The translations under genes and the position numbers were made by a program. The notes below the pieces were generated by a model. The model did not search any database and was not told the DNA's origin. It worked only from the letters and a program-made list of their open reading frames with translations. This document shows, in pieces, positions 7,221-14,243 of a DNA stretch of 14,243 nucleotides (within the stretch, counting starts at the first letter, position 1; every line of letters starts with the position of its first letter). The DNA is from Alphaproteobacteria bacterium MarineAlpha9_Bin7 (GTDB taxonomy: Bacteria; Pseudomonadota; Alphaproteobacteria; UBA7887). Location: positions 1-14,243 of the forward strand of contig PTKD01000030.1 in assembly GCA_002938115.1 (NCBI GenBank), written 5' to 3'.

Positions 7221-9620
7221 CTAATGGGTAATAATTGGCTCTTGATCCCCCTCCTGAGCCCCTTTCCCAACAGAGGCAACCGCTTCAACTTCTACCCATT
7301 CAATAGGGGTAAGCGGCGAGGAAAGCGCCAATTCCAGGACCTCATCCACGGTATCGACTGGGATTAATTCAAGTCCTTTTTTTACATTTCCCGGGATCTC
7401 GGCGAGATCCTTTTCGTTGTCCTTTGGAAATAAAACTGTCTTTATGCCTGCTCGCAGAGCTGCCAAAAGCTTTTCCTTGAGGCCCCCTATGGGCAACACT
7501 CGCCCCCGCAAAGTTACCTCACCTGTGATGGCAAGTGAACTTTTGACGGGGATTCCGGTGAGGACAGACACTATGGACGTTGTAATAGCAATTCCCGCAG
7601 AGGGCCCATCTTTAGGTGTCGCGCCCTCAGGCACGTGAACATGAACATCACGTTTCCCAAATAACGGCGGCTCTATACCGAAGTCCACGGCACGCGAACG
7701 TACATAAGACCATGACGCCTGAATCGATTCCTGCATCACCTCACCAAGTGTACCCGTCGGTGTAATTTTACCTTTCCCTGGCATAGTTACTGTTTCGATC
7801 AACAGCAAATCGCCGCCCGTGTCCGTATACGCCAGACCGTTTGTTATTCCAACCCTGTCACCGTGCTCGATCACCCCATGCCGATAGCGTCGTACACCCG
7901 CATAGCTCCCTATATTGCGTCGAGTAACTCGAATCGACTCATACTTATTAAGTAAGATATCCTTTACAGCTTTGCGGGTCAGATTCGCCAATTCACGTTC
8001 AAAGTTCCGAACCCCTGCTTCGCGCGTATAATAACGGACCAGGTCACGCATAGCTGGCTCCGAGATTGCCCACTCACTATCCTTCAGCCCATGGCGTTCC
8101 ATCAATTTAGGTATAAGATGTCGGGAAGCGATCGCCACTTTTTCATCTTCTGTGTAGCCGGACAGGTGGATCACCTCCATACGATCAAGTAGTGCCGGAG
8201 GTATGCGTGTCGTATTCGCGGTCGTAACGAACATTACTTCGCTCAAGTCATAATCAACCTCTAGGTAATGATCGTTAAAAGCAACGTTCTGTTCCGGATC
8301 TAGCACTTCCAGTAATGCAGATGCTGGATCTCCTCGGAAGTCTGCGCCCATTTTATCGACTTCATCGAGTAGGAATAATGGATTGGATGATTTTGCCTTG
8401 CGAATACCCTGCAATATCTTACCGGGTAACGACCCAATATAGGTACGTCTATGACCCCTTATCTCTGCTTCATCACGCACACCACCCAAACTCATGCGGA
8501 TAAAATTTCTCCCAGTCGAACGAGCAATGGACTTGCCGAGCGACGTCTTTCCCACGCCGGGTGGCCCAACGAGGCAAAGAATTGGCCCACGCATCTTTTT
8601 AGTCCTTAATTGAACCGCCAGGTATTCGACAATTCTTTCCTTTACCTTTTTGAGCCCATAATGGTCTTCGTCCAATATTTTTTGGGCACTATCCAAATCC
8701 TTCTTGATTCGGGTTCTCTTCTTCCAAGGAATTGACAGCATCCAATCGAGGTAGTTACGGACAACTGTGGCTTCCGCTGACATAGGGCTCATGTTCCTAA
8801 GTTTCTTAATCTCAGATACTGCTTTTTCCTTTGCTTCTTTACTGAGTTTCGTTGTTGCGATTTTTTCCTCTAGCTCAGTGTTCTCGTCGCGACCATCTTC
8901 CCCATCACCAAGTTCCCGCTGTATCGCCTTCAACTGTTCATTTAAATAGTATTCGCGTTGCGTCTTCTCCATTTGACGTTTGACCCGCGATCGAATCTTT
9001 TTTTCAACCTGCATAACACCGATTTCGCCCTCGATAAGCGAGTAAACACGCTCAAGTCGATCTGACACGCCCTCCAACTCTAACAGCTCTTGTTTGCTAA
9101 CCACCTTGATCACCAGGTGTGAAGCAATCGTGTCAACAAGCCTAGCAGGGTCCTCGATTTGGTTTAACGAAACCAAAACTTCGGGCGGCACCTTCTTGTT
9201 TAGTTTCACATAATTCTCAAATTGCGACACTACCGAGCGAACTAGTGCATCAATTTCTTCGGCATCAGCGTCTGGCTCTTCCATTGAGGTCGCAATTGCC
9301 TCAAAATAATCAACTGAATCAGTGAACGAATTAATTACTGTTCTTCGACCGCCCTCGACGAGCACTTTAACTGTGCCATCGGGAAGCTTTAGCAGTTGCA
9401 AAACAGTTCCAATTGTTCCCACCCGATATATCTCGTCAACATTTGGGTCGTCCTGCCCAGCATTTTTTTGCGCAACTAACAATATTTGTTTGTCACTTTT
9501 CATAACCTCTTCTAACGCTCGTACTGACTTTTCGCGTCCCACGAAAAGTGGAACGATCATATGGGGAAACACAACTATATCCCGCAACGGCAGGACCGGA
9601 TAACGCGCTGGATCTGTCAT
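7221..9620 (-). CDS. lon: ATP-dependent protease Lon
   Basis: Cytoplasmic AAA+ serine protease (hexameric in the family) that unfolds and degrades misfolded and specific regulatory proteins. The 799-residue product has normal length. The N-terminal substrate-binding domain begins at YPVLPLRDIVVFPHMIVPL (residues 7-25) and is followed by a helical region to about 300. The AAA+ module has Walker A GPPGVGKT at 352-359 and Walker B LFLLDEVD at 415-422. The C-terminal protease domain has the dyad S674 (in DGPSAG) and K717 (in GGLKEK, 43 residues later, as in E. coli). A tail of about 25 residues follows, acidic in part. ATG at 9620 has GAGGTGAC directly upstream. It lies between clpX and HU, with a heat-shock-like motif at 9740-9769. 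No strong terminator follows: a 5-base hairpin at 7175-7189 lacks a T run. Confidence 0.98.
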   Translation of the reverse strand: MTDPARYPVLPLRDIVVFPHMIVPLFVGREKSVRALEEVMKSDKQILLVAQKNAGQDDPNVDEIYRVGTIGTVLQLLKLPDGTVKVLVEGGRRTVINSFTDSVDYFEAIATSMEEPDADAEEIDALVRSVVSQFENYVKLNKKVPPEVLVSLNQIEDPARLVDTIASHLVIKVVSKQELLELEGVSDRLERVYSLIEGEIGVMQVEKKIRSRVKRQMEKTQREYYLNEQLKAIQRELGDGEDGRDENTELEEKIATTKLSKEAKEKAVSEIKKLRNMSPMSAEATVVRNYLDWMLSIPWKKRTRIKKDLDSAQKILDEDHYGLKKVKERIVEYLAVQLRTKKMRGPILCLVGPPGVGKTSLGKSIARSTGRNFIRMSLGGVRDEAEIRGHRRTYIGSLPGKILQGIRKAKSSNPLFLLDEVDKMGADFRGDPASALLEVLDPEQNVAFNDHYLEVDYDLSEVMFVTTANTTRIPPALLDRMEVIHLSGYTEDEKVAIASRHLIPKLMERHGLKDSEWAISEPAMRDLVRYYTREAGVRNFERELANLTRKAVKDILLNKYESIRVTRRNIGSYAGVRRYRHGVIEHGDRVGITNGLAYTDTGGDLLLIETVTMPGKGKITPTGTLGEVMQESIQASWSYVRSRAVDFGIEPPLFGKRDVHVHVPEGATPKDGPSAGIAITTSIVSVLTGIPVKSSLAITGEVTLRGRVLPIGGLKEKLLAALRAGIKTVLFPKDNEKDLAEIPGNVKKGLELIPVDTVDEVLELALSSPLTPIEWVEVEAVASVGKGAQEGDQEPIITH

Positions 9621-9739
9621 GTCACCTCACTTGTCTCAGATGTGAGCAGCACTTGCTGATACCTGCTTTAATAGCATAATGGCCCACCAAATAATTGACA
9701 CATTTTGGACGGACAAGATGTCTATCTGTCAAAACAGAG

Positions 9740-9769
9740 TAAGTGGCCTTTAAAGGATACTTTTTCAAG
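9740..9769 (-). promoter_or_regulatory. Candidate heat-shock (sigma-32-type) promoter of lon
   Basis: On the minus strand, CTTGAA (9769-9764, in CTCTTGAAAAAG) is followed after 15 bases by GGCCACTTA (9748-9740). The first box is an exact match to the sigma-32 -35 core, whereas the second only partly resembles CCCCATnTA. lon is a sigma-32 target in many proteobacteria. The leader to the lon ATG would be about 115 bases. The call is by resemblance and context. Confidence 0.4.
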
Positions 9770-9786
9770 AGTTAATAATAGAGACG

Positions 9787-11055
9787 TTACGAGGCCGTCG
9801 ATTCGACATCCCCTCGTCGATCTACATAAATCTGAAGCGGCTGCGCACGACCATCGATTACCTCACGATTAATTACGACTTCCTCTACTCCATCCAAACC
9901 AGGCAAATCAAACATCGTACTGAGCAAAGCACTCTCCAATATCGATCGAAGACCACGAGCCCCAGTTTTCCTCTGAATAGCTTTCCGCGCAACAGCAGCC
10001 AATGCATCATCGGAGAACGAAAGTCGCGTATCTTCCATATCAAATAAACGCTCGTATTGTTTGACTAACGCATTCTTTGGTTTAGATAAAATCTCTATCA
10101 AAGCGTCTTCATCTAGGTCTTCAAGAGTAGCCACGACTGGTAAACGTCCAACAAATTCCGGAATCAATCCAAATTTGAGTAAATCCTCTGGCTCAACCTG
10201 ACACAATATTTCCCCGCTCCGTCGGTCCTCTGGGGCCTTAACATCTGCTCCAAAACCTATTGAAGTCCCCTGGCCACGTTCCGTTATAATTTTTTCCAAA
10301 CCGGAAAAGGCTCCGCCACAAACAAACAAAATGTCGGTAGTATCCACCTGGAGGAACTCTTGTTGTGGATGCTTGCGCCCTCCTTGCGGAGGTACACTAG
10401 CTATGGTCCCCTCCATTATCTTCAGCAAAGCCTGCTGAACGCCCTCTCCTGAAACATCACGAGTAATCGAAGGATTATCGGACTTCCGAGATATCTTGTC
10501 GATCTCATCTATGTAGACGATACCTCTTTGTGCCCGCTCAACATTGTAATCAGAGGCCTGAAGAAGCTTGAGAATGATATTCTCTACGTCCTCACCGACA
10601 TACCCGGCTTCTGTAAGCGTAGTCGCGTCCGCCATGGTGAAGGGTACGTCCAAAATCCTCGCAAGAGTCTGCGCAAGAAGTGTCTTCCCGCACCCTGTAG
10701 GGCCAACTAGCAAGATGTTGGATTTTGAGAGCTCTACATCATTATTTTTAGAGCCGTGCGCAATCCGCTTGTAGTGGTTGTGCACAGCAACCGACAGCAC
10801 ACGTTTTGCATGGTCTTGCCCAATCACATAATCGCTCAAGACTGTGCAAATCTCCGTCGGAGTTGGTACGCCGTCACGCGATTTAACCAGGTTATTCTTA
10901 TGTTCCTCACGTATAATCTCCATACACAACTCAACGCACTCATCGCAGATGAAGACAGTAGGACCAGCAATCAGCTTTCGAACCTCATGCTGACTTTTGC
11001 CGCAAAAAGAACAGTAAAGGGTATTTTTAGACTCGCTGCCGCTTGATTTACTCAT
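9787..11055 (-). CDS. clpX: ATP-dependent Clp protease, ATP-binding subunit ClpX
   Basis: AAA+ unfoldase that recognises tagged substrates and threads them into ClpP. The 422-residue product has normal length. The N-terminal zinc-binding domain has C15, C18, C37 and C40 (CSFCGK, then FICDECVELC). The AAA+ module has Walker A GPTGCGKT at 118-125, the pore loop GYVG at 151-154, Walker B IVYIDEID at 179-186 and the RKH loop at 227-229. The ClpP-docking loop IGF is at 266-268, and the sensor-2 stretch is GARGLRSILESALL. ATG at 11055 follows a G-rich site (GGCGGGG). It is preceded by a 176-base spacer after clpP, so it may have its own promoter as well as read-through from tig-clpP; I could not settle on one minus-strand promoter there. 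No defects are seen. Confidence 0.98.
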   Translation of the reverse strand: MSKSSGSESKNTLYCSFCGKSQHEVRKLIAGPTVFICDECVELCMEIIREEHKNNLVKSRDGVPTPTEICTVLSDYVIGQDHAKRVLSVAVHNHYKRIAHGSKNNDVELSKSNILLVGPTGCGKTLLAQTLARILDVPFTMADATTLTEAGYVGEDVENIILKLLQASDYNVERAQRGIVYIDEIDKISRKSDNPSITRDVSGEGVQQALLKIMEGTIASVPPQGGRKHPQQEFLQVDTTDILFVCGGAFSGLEKIITERGQGTSIGFGADVKAPEDRRSGEILCQVEPEDLLKFGLIPEFVGRLPVVATLEDLDEDALIEILSKPKNALVKQYERLFDMEDTRLSFSDDALAAVARKAIQRKTGARGLRSILESALLSTMFDLPGLDGVEEVVINREVIDGRAQPLQIYVDRRGDVESTAS

Positions 11056-11190
11056 CTCGACCCCGCCTAGTTAGCTGGCAAGTTACGCTATAGCCGCAAA
11101 ACCCTAATTCAACATGGTAGACCGCTTTATCGAAAAGGCTCAAGAACAGAATATCCTTGAAACCTTAAAAGTATGTAATTTATTTACCTG

Positions 11191-11218
11191 TTGAGAACTA
11201 GAATAGGAACCCCATTTA
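11191..11218 (+). promoter_or_regulatory. Sigma-32-like motif pointing against clpP
   Basis: On the plus strand, TTGAGA (11191-11196) is followed after 13 bases by CCCCATTTA (11210-11218), a near-perfect heat-shock -10 box with canonical spacing. The -35 lacks the usual leading C (G at 11190). Transcription from here would run antisense into the 3' end of clpP. It may be chance; only the motif is seen. Confidence 0.25.
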
Positions 11219-11231
11219 TACTTACTGGTGT

Positions 11232-11861
11232 CTAGTCCTCACCCTCGGACTTTGGTCGGCTGGTTACGACTTCGTCAATTAAACCGAAGTCTTTTGCTTC
11301 CTCAGGAGTCAAAAATTTATCACGGTCCATCGCATCCTCAATTTTTTTTAGTGACTGTTTGGTATGCCGAACATAAATGTCGTTCAGCCGTGCGCGAAGC
11401 GCTAATATCTCCCTAGCATGGATTTCGACATCCGTTGCTTGGCCAGAAAATCCCCCGGAAGGCTGATGAATCATGATCATAGAATTGGGGACCGAATAAC
11501 GCTGCCCCTCCGCCCCGGCAGCAAGAAGCAAGGAACCCATCGATGCAGCTTGGCCAATACAAAGTGTCGACACACGTGGACTTATGTATTGGATTGTGTC
11601 GTAGACCGCCAATCCTGATGAAACAATCCCGCCCGGTGAGTTAATATAAAATGAAATATCTTTGGTAGGATTTTCCGCCTCAAGAAATAAAAATTGCGCC
11701 GTTATCACCGAAGCAACATCATCGTCTAAAGGACCGGTAAGAAAGATAATTCGCTCCTTAAGAAGACGCGAATAAATATCATACGCACGCTCCCCACGGT
11801 TGGTTTGCTCAACCACCATGGGAACTAATGCATTCATGTAGGTATTGCTACTAGGGCCCAT
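11232..11861 (-). CDS. clpP: ATP-dependent Clp protease, proteolytic subunit ClpP
   Basis: Barrel-forming serine peptidase (tetradecameric in the family) that degrades proteins delivered by ClpX, and by ClpA if present. The 209-residue product has normal length. The catalytic triad is S107 (GQAASMGS), H132 (MIMIHQPSGG) and D181 (MDRDKFLTP), with the same spacing as in E. coli. NSPGG at 74-78 belongs to the active-site cleft. The short segment before LVPMVVEQT resembles the propeptide region removed in other ClpPs. ATG at 11861 is preceded by GAGGAATTA. The gene begins 18 bases after the tig stop, so tig and clpP are very likely one transcript; the 176-base gap to clpX is longer. Confidence 0.98.
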   Translation of the reverse strand: MGPSSNTYMNALVPMVVEQTNRGERAYDIYSRLLKERIIFLTGPLDDDVASVITAQFLFLEAENPTKDISFYINSPGGIVSSGLAVYDTIQYISPRVSTLCIGQAASMGSLLLAAGAEGQRYSVPNSMIMIHQPSGGFSGQATDVEIHAREILALRARLNDIYVRHTKQSLKKIEDAMDRDKFLTPEEAKDFGLIDEVVTSRPKSEGED

Positions 11862-11879
11862 TAATTCCTCGATCCCAAA

Positions 11880-13343
11880 TCAATCTCTTTTGCTTTTAAT
11901 GCTGGACTTGTTTTTACCGCCGCTCACTTTAGCGGATCTCGTTTTGCTCGAGACCCCCTTAGAACCTTGCTTTGAGCTCTCAATATCCTTTTCATTTAAC
12001 GAAGGTGAGCCAATTGATTGCCGCTCTTCAGGATTTTGATAGAGCTCTTCCAGAGATACCTGCGCTTCAGAAACATCGGACATCTCAATGATAAAATCGA
12101 TCACCTTGTCCTCAAAGATCGGAGCATGAATTCCACTTATCGCCTCCGGATGACCTTTAAAATAATCTAGTACTTCCTGCTCCTTTCCGGGATAACGCCG
12201 GGCTTGGTCCATAACAGCCTGGTTAAGTTCCTCCTGCGGCACTACAACATTATTTTGCCGACCTATTTCGGACAGTAGAAGTGCAAGTCGGACCCGCCGA
12301 GTTGCAATTGCATGATACTCCACTCGTGCTTCTTCCTCCGTTTGCTTTTCATTTTCCCAGGAAGTACCCGCACGCTGCATGTCCTGTTCAATTTGCAACC
12401 ATATTCCTTCAAACTCCTGATCAACCATGCCCTGCGGAACCTCAAAGTCATGACTTTTCGCAAATGTATCCAGCACATCACGCTTAAGTCTGGTGCGTGA
12501 TTGCGAGTTGTAGCCGCGCTCCAACTCCCCCCGGGTTGCCTCTTTCAGCGCAGCCAAATCCTCAAGCCCAAGGCCTTTCGCAAGCTCATCCGTAATCGTT
12601 AAATCTTCCGGCTCAAGGTGCTTTTTGATCGCTACCTCGAACACTGCTTCCTTACCTTGCACCGATGGATCAGGGTAGCTATCGGGCAAAATTACATTTA
12701 TCGAATGTTCCTCCCCCTCTTTGGCACCGACTAATTGCTCGTCAAACCCAGGAAGAAAACTATTCGCGCCTAGAGCAAGATTGAAATTCTCCCCACGCGC
12801 GTTCTTTAACGATTCCCCGTTGACGGTTGCACTGAAATCAATCACGAGCACCTCGCCAATTTTTGACTTTCGCTTACGTTTGACCTCAGAGAAGGCGCGG
12901 TTGCGTTCCGCCAACCGCTCAACTGCCGACTCGACTTCTTCCTCCGTAGTCTCCACCTTCATACGGGTAAATTTAAGCGCCTTTAGATCCGGTGCCTCAA
13001 TTTCTGGGAGTACTTCTACCTGCATTACATATTCCAGGTCGTGATCCTCTTCAAACGACTTTATCTCTATCCGCGGCTGAAGCGCCGGGCGCACGCCTTC
13101 ATCTTTAAGAGCTTGCTGGGATGTCTCACCAACCACTTTTTCTAACACCTCACCCATAACAGAACTAACGTAACGTTGACGCAAAATAGAAATTGGAACC
13201 CTACCAGGTCGAAATCCATTGATACGAACTGTTTGTTGGAGCTCCTTTAGCCGATTACTAATCTTGTCACTTACCTCAGCCGCAGACACGACGATCTCGT
13301 ATTCATGATTGAGGCCATCAACGTTTGTTTGGGTAAGCTGCAT
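11880..13343 (-). CDS. tig: Trigger factor (ribosome-associated chaperone / peptidyl-prolyl isomerase)
   Basis: Binds the ribosomal tunnel exit and shields nascent chains. The 487-residue product has an N-terminal ribosome-binding domain with the signature GFRPGRVP at 43-50. A central FKBP-type isomerase domain spans roughly residues 160-245 (IGEVLVIDFSATVNGE near its start), and a helical C-terminal substrate-binding domain follows. The last 40 or so residues form a Ser/Lys-rich, low-complexity basic tail (SSKQGSKG... to SIKSKRD), making it clearly longer than the 432-residue E. coli protein. ATG at 13343 gives the expected opening (MQLTQTNVDGLNHEYEIVV). The Shine-Dalgarno is poor, with the nearest AGG about 12 bases away. 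The order tig-clpP-clpX is widespread in bacteria. Confidence 0.97.
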   Translation of the reverse strand: MQLTQTNVDGLNHEYEIVVSAAEVSDKISNRLKELQQTVRINGFRPGRVPISILRQRYVSSVMGEVLEKVVGETSQQALKDEGVRPALQPRIEIKSFEEDHDLEYVMQVEVLPEIEAPDLKALKFTRMKVETTEEEVESAVERLAERNRAFSEVKRKRKSKIGEVLVIDFSATVNGESLKNARGENFNLALGANSFLPGFDEQLVGAKEGEEHSINVILPDSYPDPSVQGKEAVFEVAIKKHLEPEDLTITDELAKGLGLEDLAALKEATRGELERGYNSQSRTRLKRDVLDTFAKSHDFEVPQGMVDQEFEGIWLQIEQDMQRAGTSWENEKQTEEEARVEYHAIATRRVRLALLLSEIGRQNNVVVPQEELNQAVMDQARRYPGKEQEVLDYFKGHPEAISGIHAPIFEDKVIDFIIEMSDVSEAQVSLEELYQNPEERQSIGSPSLNEKDIESSKQGSKGVSSKTRSAKVSGGKNKSSIKSKRD

Positions 13344-13412
13344 GATTGACTAAGCCTGCCTCAGCACATCCACTGAAACTACGGCCAACTCCGTTGAGTA
13401 AAATTCCACAAA

Positions 13413-13441
13413 AGTATACAACACGCTTGCCTTGAACATAA
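13413..13441 (-). promoter_or_regulatory. Candidate tig promoter
   Basis: On the minus strand, TATACT (13418-13413) is a good -10. TTATGT (13441-13436), 17 bases upstream, is only a moderate -35. The leader before the tig ATG would be about 65 bases. Resemblance only. Confidence 0.35.
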
Positions 13442-13675
13442 CCTCTTTGAGGCAATTTCGATGATACTCCACATAATTGGTACAGATTCATATACTAAAA
13501 AATAAAGAGTATATCGGCCTACATCGCGGCGTTTTACCATAAGCACAGGGTCTCGCAAGTCTCTTGTGGCATACGAATTTACCTAAGCCCGAGACTTACG
13601 TGCCCCTTAACTAAATTCATAACGAACCGGAGAACAGAAAATAATCCGAGAGTTGTGGCTCTTACACACGAAAGT

Positions 13676-13704
13676 TTGTCGTCTCACGTAAACTATCATA
13701 CTTT
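13676..13704 (+). promoter_or_regulatory. Promoter of tRNA-Leu
   Basis: TTGTCG (13676-13681) and TACTTT (13699-13704) are separated by 17 bases and end 11 bases before the tRNA. That is the spacing expected for a stable-RNA promoter with a very short leader. Confidence 0.55.
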
Positions 13705-13715
13705 CTTCCATGTTT

Positions 13716-13802
13716 GCGGGTGTGGCGGAACTGGTAGACGCGCTAGGTTTAGGTCCTAGTGGCCGCAAGGCCGTGGGGGTTCGAGTCCCTTCGCCCGCAC
13801 CA
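13716..13802 (+). tRNA. tRNA-Leu (anticodon UAG)
   Basis: An 87-base class II tRNA with encoded CCA. The acceptor stem is GCGGGTG, closing with CGCCCGC and discriminator A. The D arm contains GGCGGAACTGGTAGACGC. The anticodon stem is CTAGG/CCTAG around the loop TTTAGGT (anticodon TAG at 13750-13752, reading CUN leucine codons). A long variable arm (TGGCCGCAAGGCCGT) is typical of tRNA-Leu, and the T arm has GTTCGAGTC. It is the only gene on the plus strand here, divergent from tig and convergent with the gene at the right edge. Confidence 0.97.
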
Positions 13803-13856
13803 CTATGCTAAAATGACATGAGCAGTACCACTAGTCATACACACTGTGACATAATA

Positions 13857-13877
13857 TTGCGATGTCATGCATCGCAA
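13857..13877. terminator. Candidate bidirectional terminator hairpin between convergent genes
   Basis: A perfect 8-base stem TTGCGATG/CATCGCAA with a 5-base loop lies between tRNA-Leu (plus) and the right-edge gene (minus). On the plus strand TTTT follows after five bases; on the minus strand TATTAT follows directly. The T runs are modest, so termination is inferred mainly from stem and position. The rest of the 13803-14029 spacer shows no gene. Confidence 0.35.
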
Positions 13878-14029
13878 GTCAGTTTTCCGGCAACCCCGGA
13901 TCGTCTATCTTAACTCCCAGTCAATGGCCAGAAACACGGGAAGGCTGCGCAAAAATTTACGGAACTAACGCGTCATCCAGTCCGTACCAGTCGCACACCG
14001 TACTAGCATACTAAAAGAGACCATAACCC

Positions 14030-14243
14030 CTACGCCGCTCTATATACCGGTTTTTCATCAACAAGATGGCGCAAACAGGCTCGAGCCGCAGCGTCCAAGA
14101 TCGCTTCAGTATCCAAACCATAATGCCTATACAAATCATTAATGTCGCCGGATTGGCCAAAGGTCTCCACCCCCAACGGATAAACCCGATGGCCACTAAC
14201 GGCACCTAGCCAAGACAAAGTCGCTGGGTGACCGTCAATGACC
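14030..14243 (-). CDS. Transketolase / pyruvate dehydrogenase E1-like protein, C-terminal end
   Basis: The frame is open from the right edge to a TAG at 14032-14030, giving the last 70 or so residues of a protein that starts outside the window. The visible part reads DGHPATLSWLGAVSGHRV, then PLGVETFGQSGDINDLYRHYGLDTEAIL. This pattern, a conserved G-x-x-x-FG-x-S-G followed by an L-Y-x-x-x-G-[LI]-D helix, is that of the C-terminal domain of thiamine-diphosphate enzymes of the transketolase superfamily. From memory it most resembles the alphaproteobacterial proteins annotated as transketolase or as homodimeric pyruvate dehydrogenase E1. The catalytic domains are not visible, so the substrate cannot be decided. 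It is convergent with tRNA-Leu. Confidence 0.65.
   Translation of the reverse strand, partial: VIDGHPATLSWLGAVSGHRVYPLGVETFGQSGDINDLYRHYGLDTEAILDAAARACLRHLVDEKPVYRAA

Larger units (their letters stand above)
13344..13715. other. Intergenic spacer between divergent tig and tRNA-Leu
   Basis: No gene is visible in these 372 AT-rich bases. The spacer contains the candidate tig promoter (minus) and the tRNA-Leu promoter (plus). Two inverted repeats are present: TTGCCT-N17-AGGCAA at 13427-13455, lying over the possible tig -35, and AAGTCTC-N27-GAGACTT at 13557-13597. Neither is followed by a T run, and I assign no function. Confidence 0.6.

Noticed and set aside
13557..13597. Inverted repeat AAGTCTC-N27-GAGACTT as a regulatory hairpin or transposon end
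   Set aside because: Seven-base arms with a long loop are expected by chance in a spacer of this size; no T run, target duplication or transposase is nearby.
13886..13900. Hairpin TCCGG/CCGGA in the right-hand spacer as a terminator
   Set aside because: On the minus strand it is followed by A residues, and on the plus strand the T run precedes it, so the polarity is wrong on both.
14011..14205. Minus-strand open frame of 64 codons overlapping the right-edge gene
   Set aside because: It is another frame of the transketolase-like C-terminus, whose own frame has recognisable family sequence up to the window edge.

Overview
The window looks like ordinary core chromosome of an alphaproteobacterium. 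Genes for protein quality control and respiratory complex I sit head to tail on the minus strand: tig, clpP, clpX, lon, an HU gene, tRNA-Val, tRNA-Asp, then nuoA, B, C, D, E, F and G. From general knowledge, this is a familiar alphaproteobacterial order. Separate nuoC and nuoD genes, and a NuoG without the extra N7 cluster cysteines, fit the mitochondrion-like complex I of that class. Base composition is moderate, not GC-rich. No genus can be named from the sequence alone.

Layout from high to low coordinate, the direction of transcription for all genes except tRNA-Leu. At 14243-14030 is the C-terminal end of a transketolase / pyruvate dehydrogenase E1-like protein. The spacer 14029-13803 holds a strong small hairpin that could stop transcription from both sides. 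tRNA-Leu(UAG) lies on the plus strand at 13716-13802. A 372-base spacer (13715-13344) carries the likely tRNA-Leu promoter and a weaker candidate tig promoter. Then come trigger factor (13343-11880), ClpP (11861-11232), ClpX (11055-9787), Lon (9620-7221) and HU (6999-6727), the last followed by a clear intrinsic terminator. tRNA-Val(UAC) and tRNA-Asp(GUC) follow. The nuo operon starts at 6237 and runs off the left edge inside nuoG.

The genes form two functional blocks. Trigger factor meets nascent chains at the ribosome, while ClpXP and Lon unfold and degrade damaged or regulatory proteins. HU, next to lon, is a nucleoid protein. The nuo block encodes the hydrophilic arm of NADH:quinone oxidoreductase (NuoB to NuoG) plus one membrane subunit (NuoA). 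FMN, the Fe-S cluster ligands and quinone-site residues can be recognised in the translations. The nuo genes overlap or nearly touch (A/B 10 bases, B/C 4, C/D 1, D/E 4, E-F gap 8, F-G gap 11), so they are very probably one mRNA with coupled translation.

I found no mobile element, CRISPR array, phage gene or unexplained protein-coding gene. The less ordinary signals are small: heat-shock-promoter-like motifs near lon and, on the opposite strand, between clpX and clpP; a hairpin with a competing fold between convergent genes; and a long basic tail on trigger factor. I see no convincing sign of an undescribed system.
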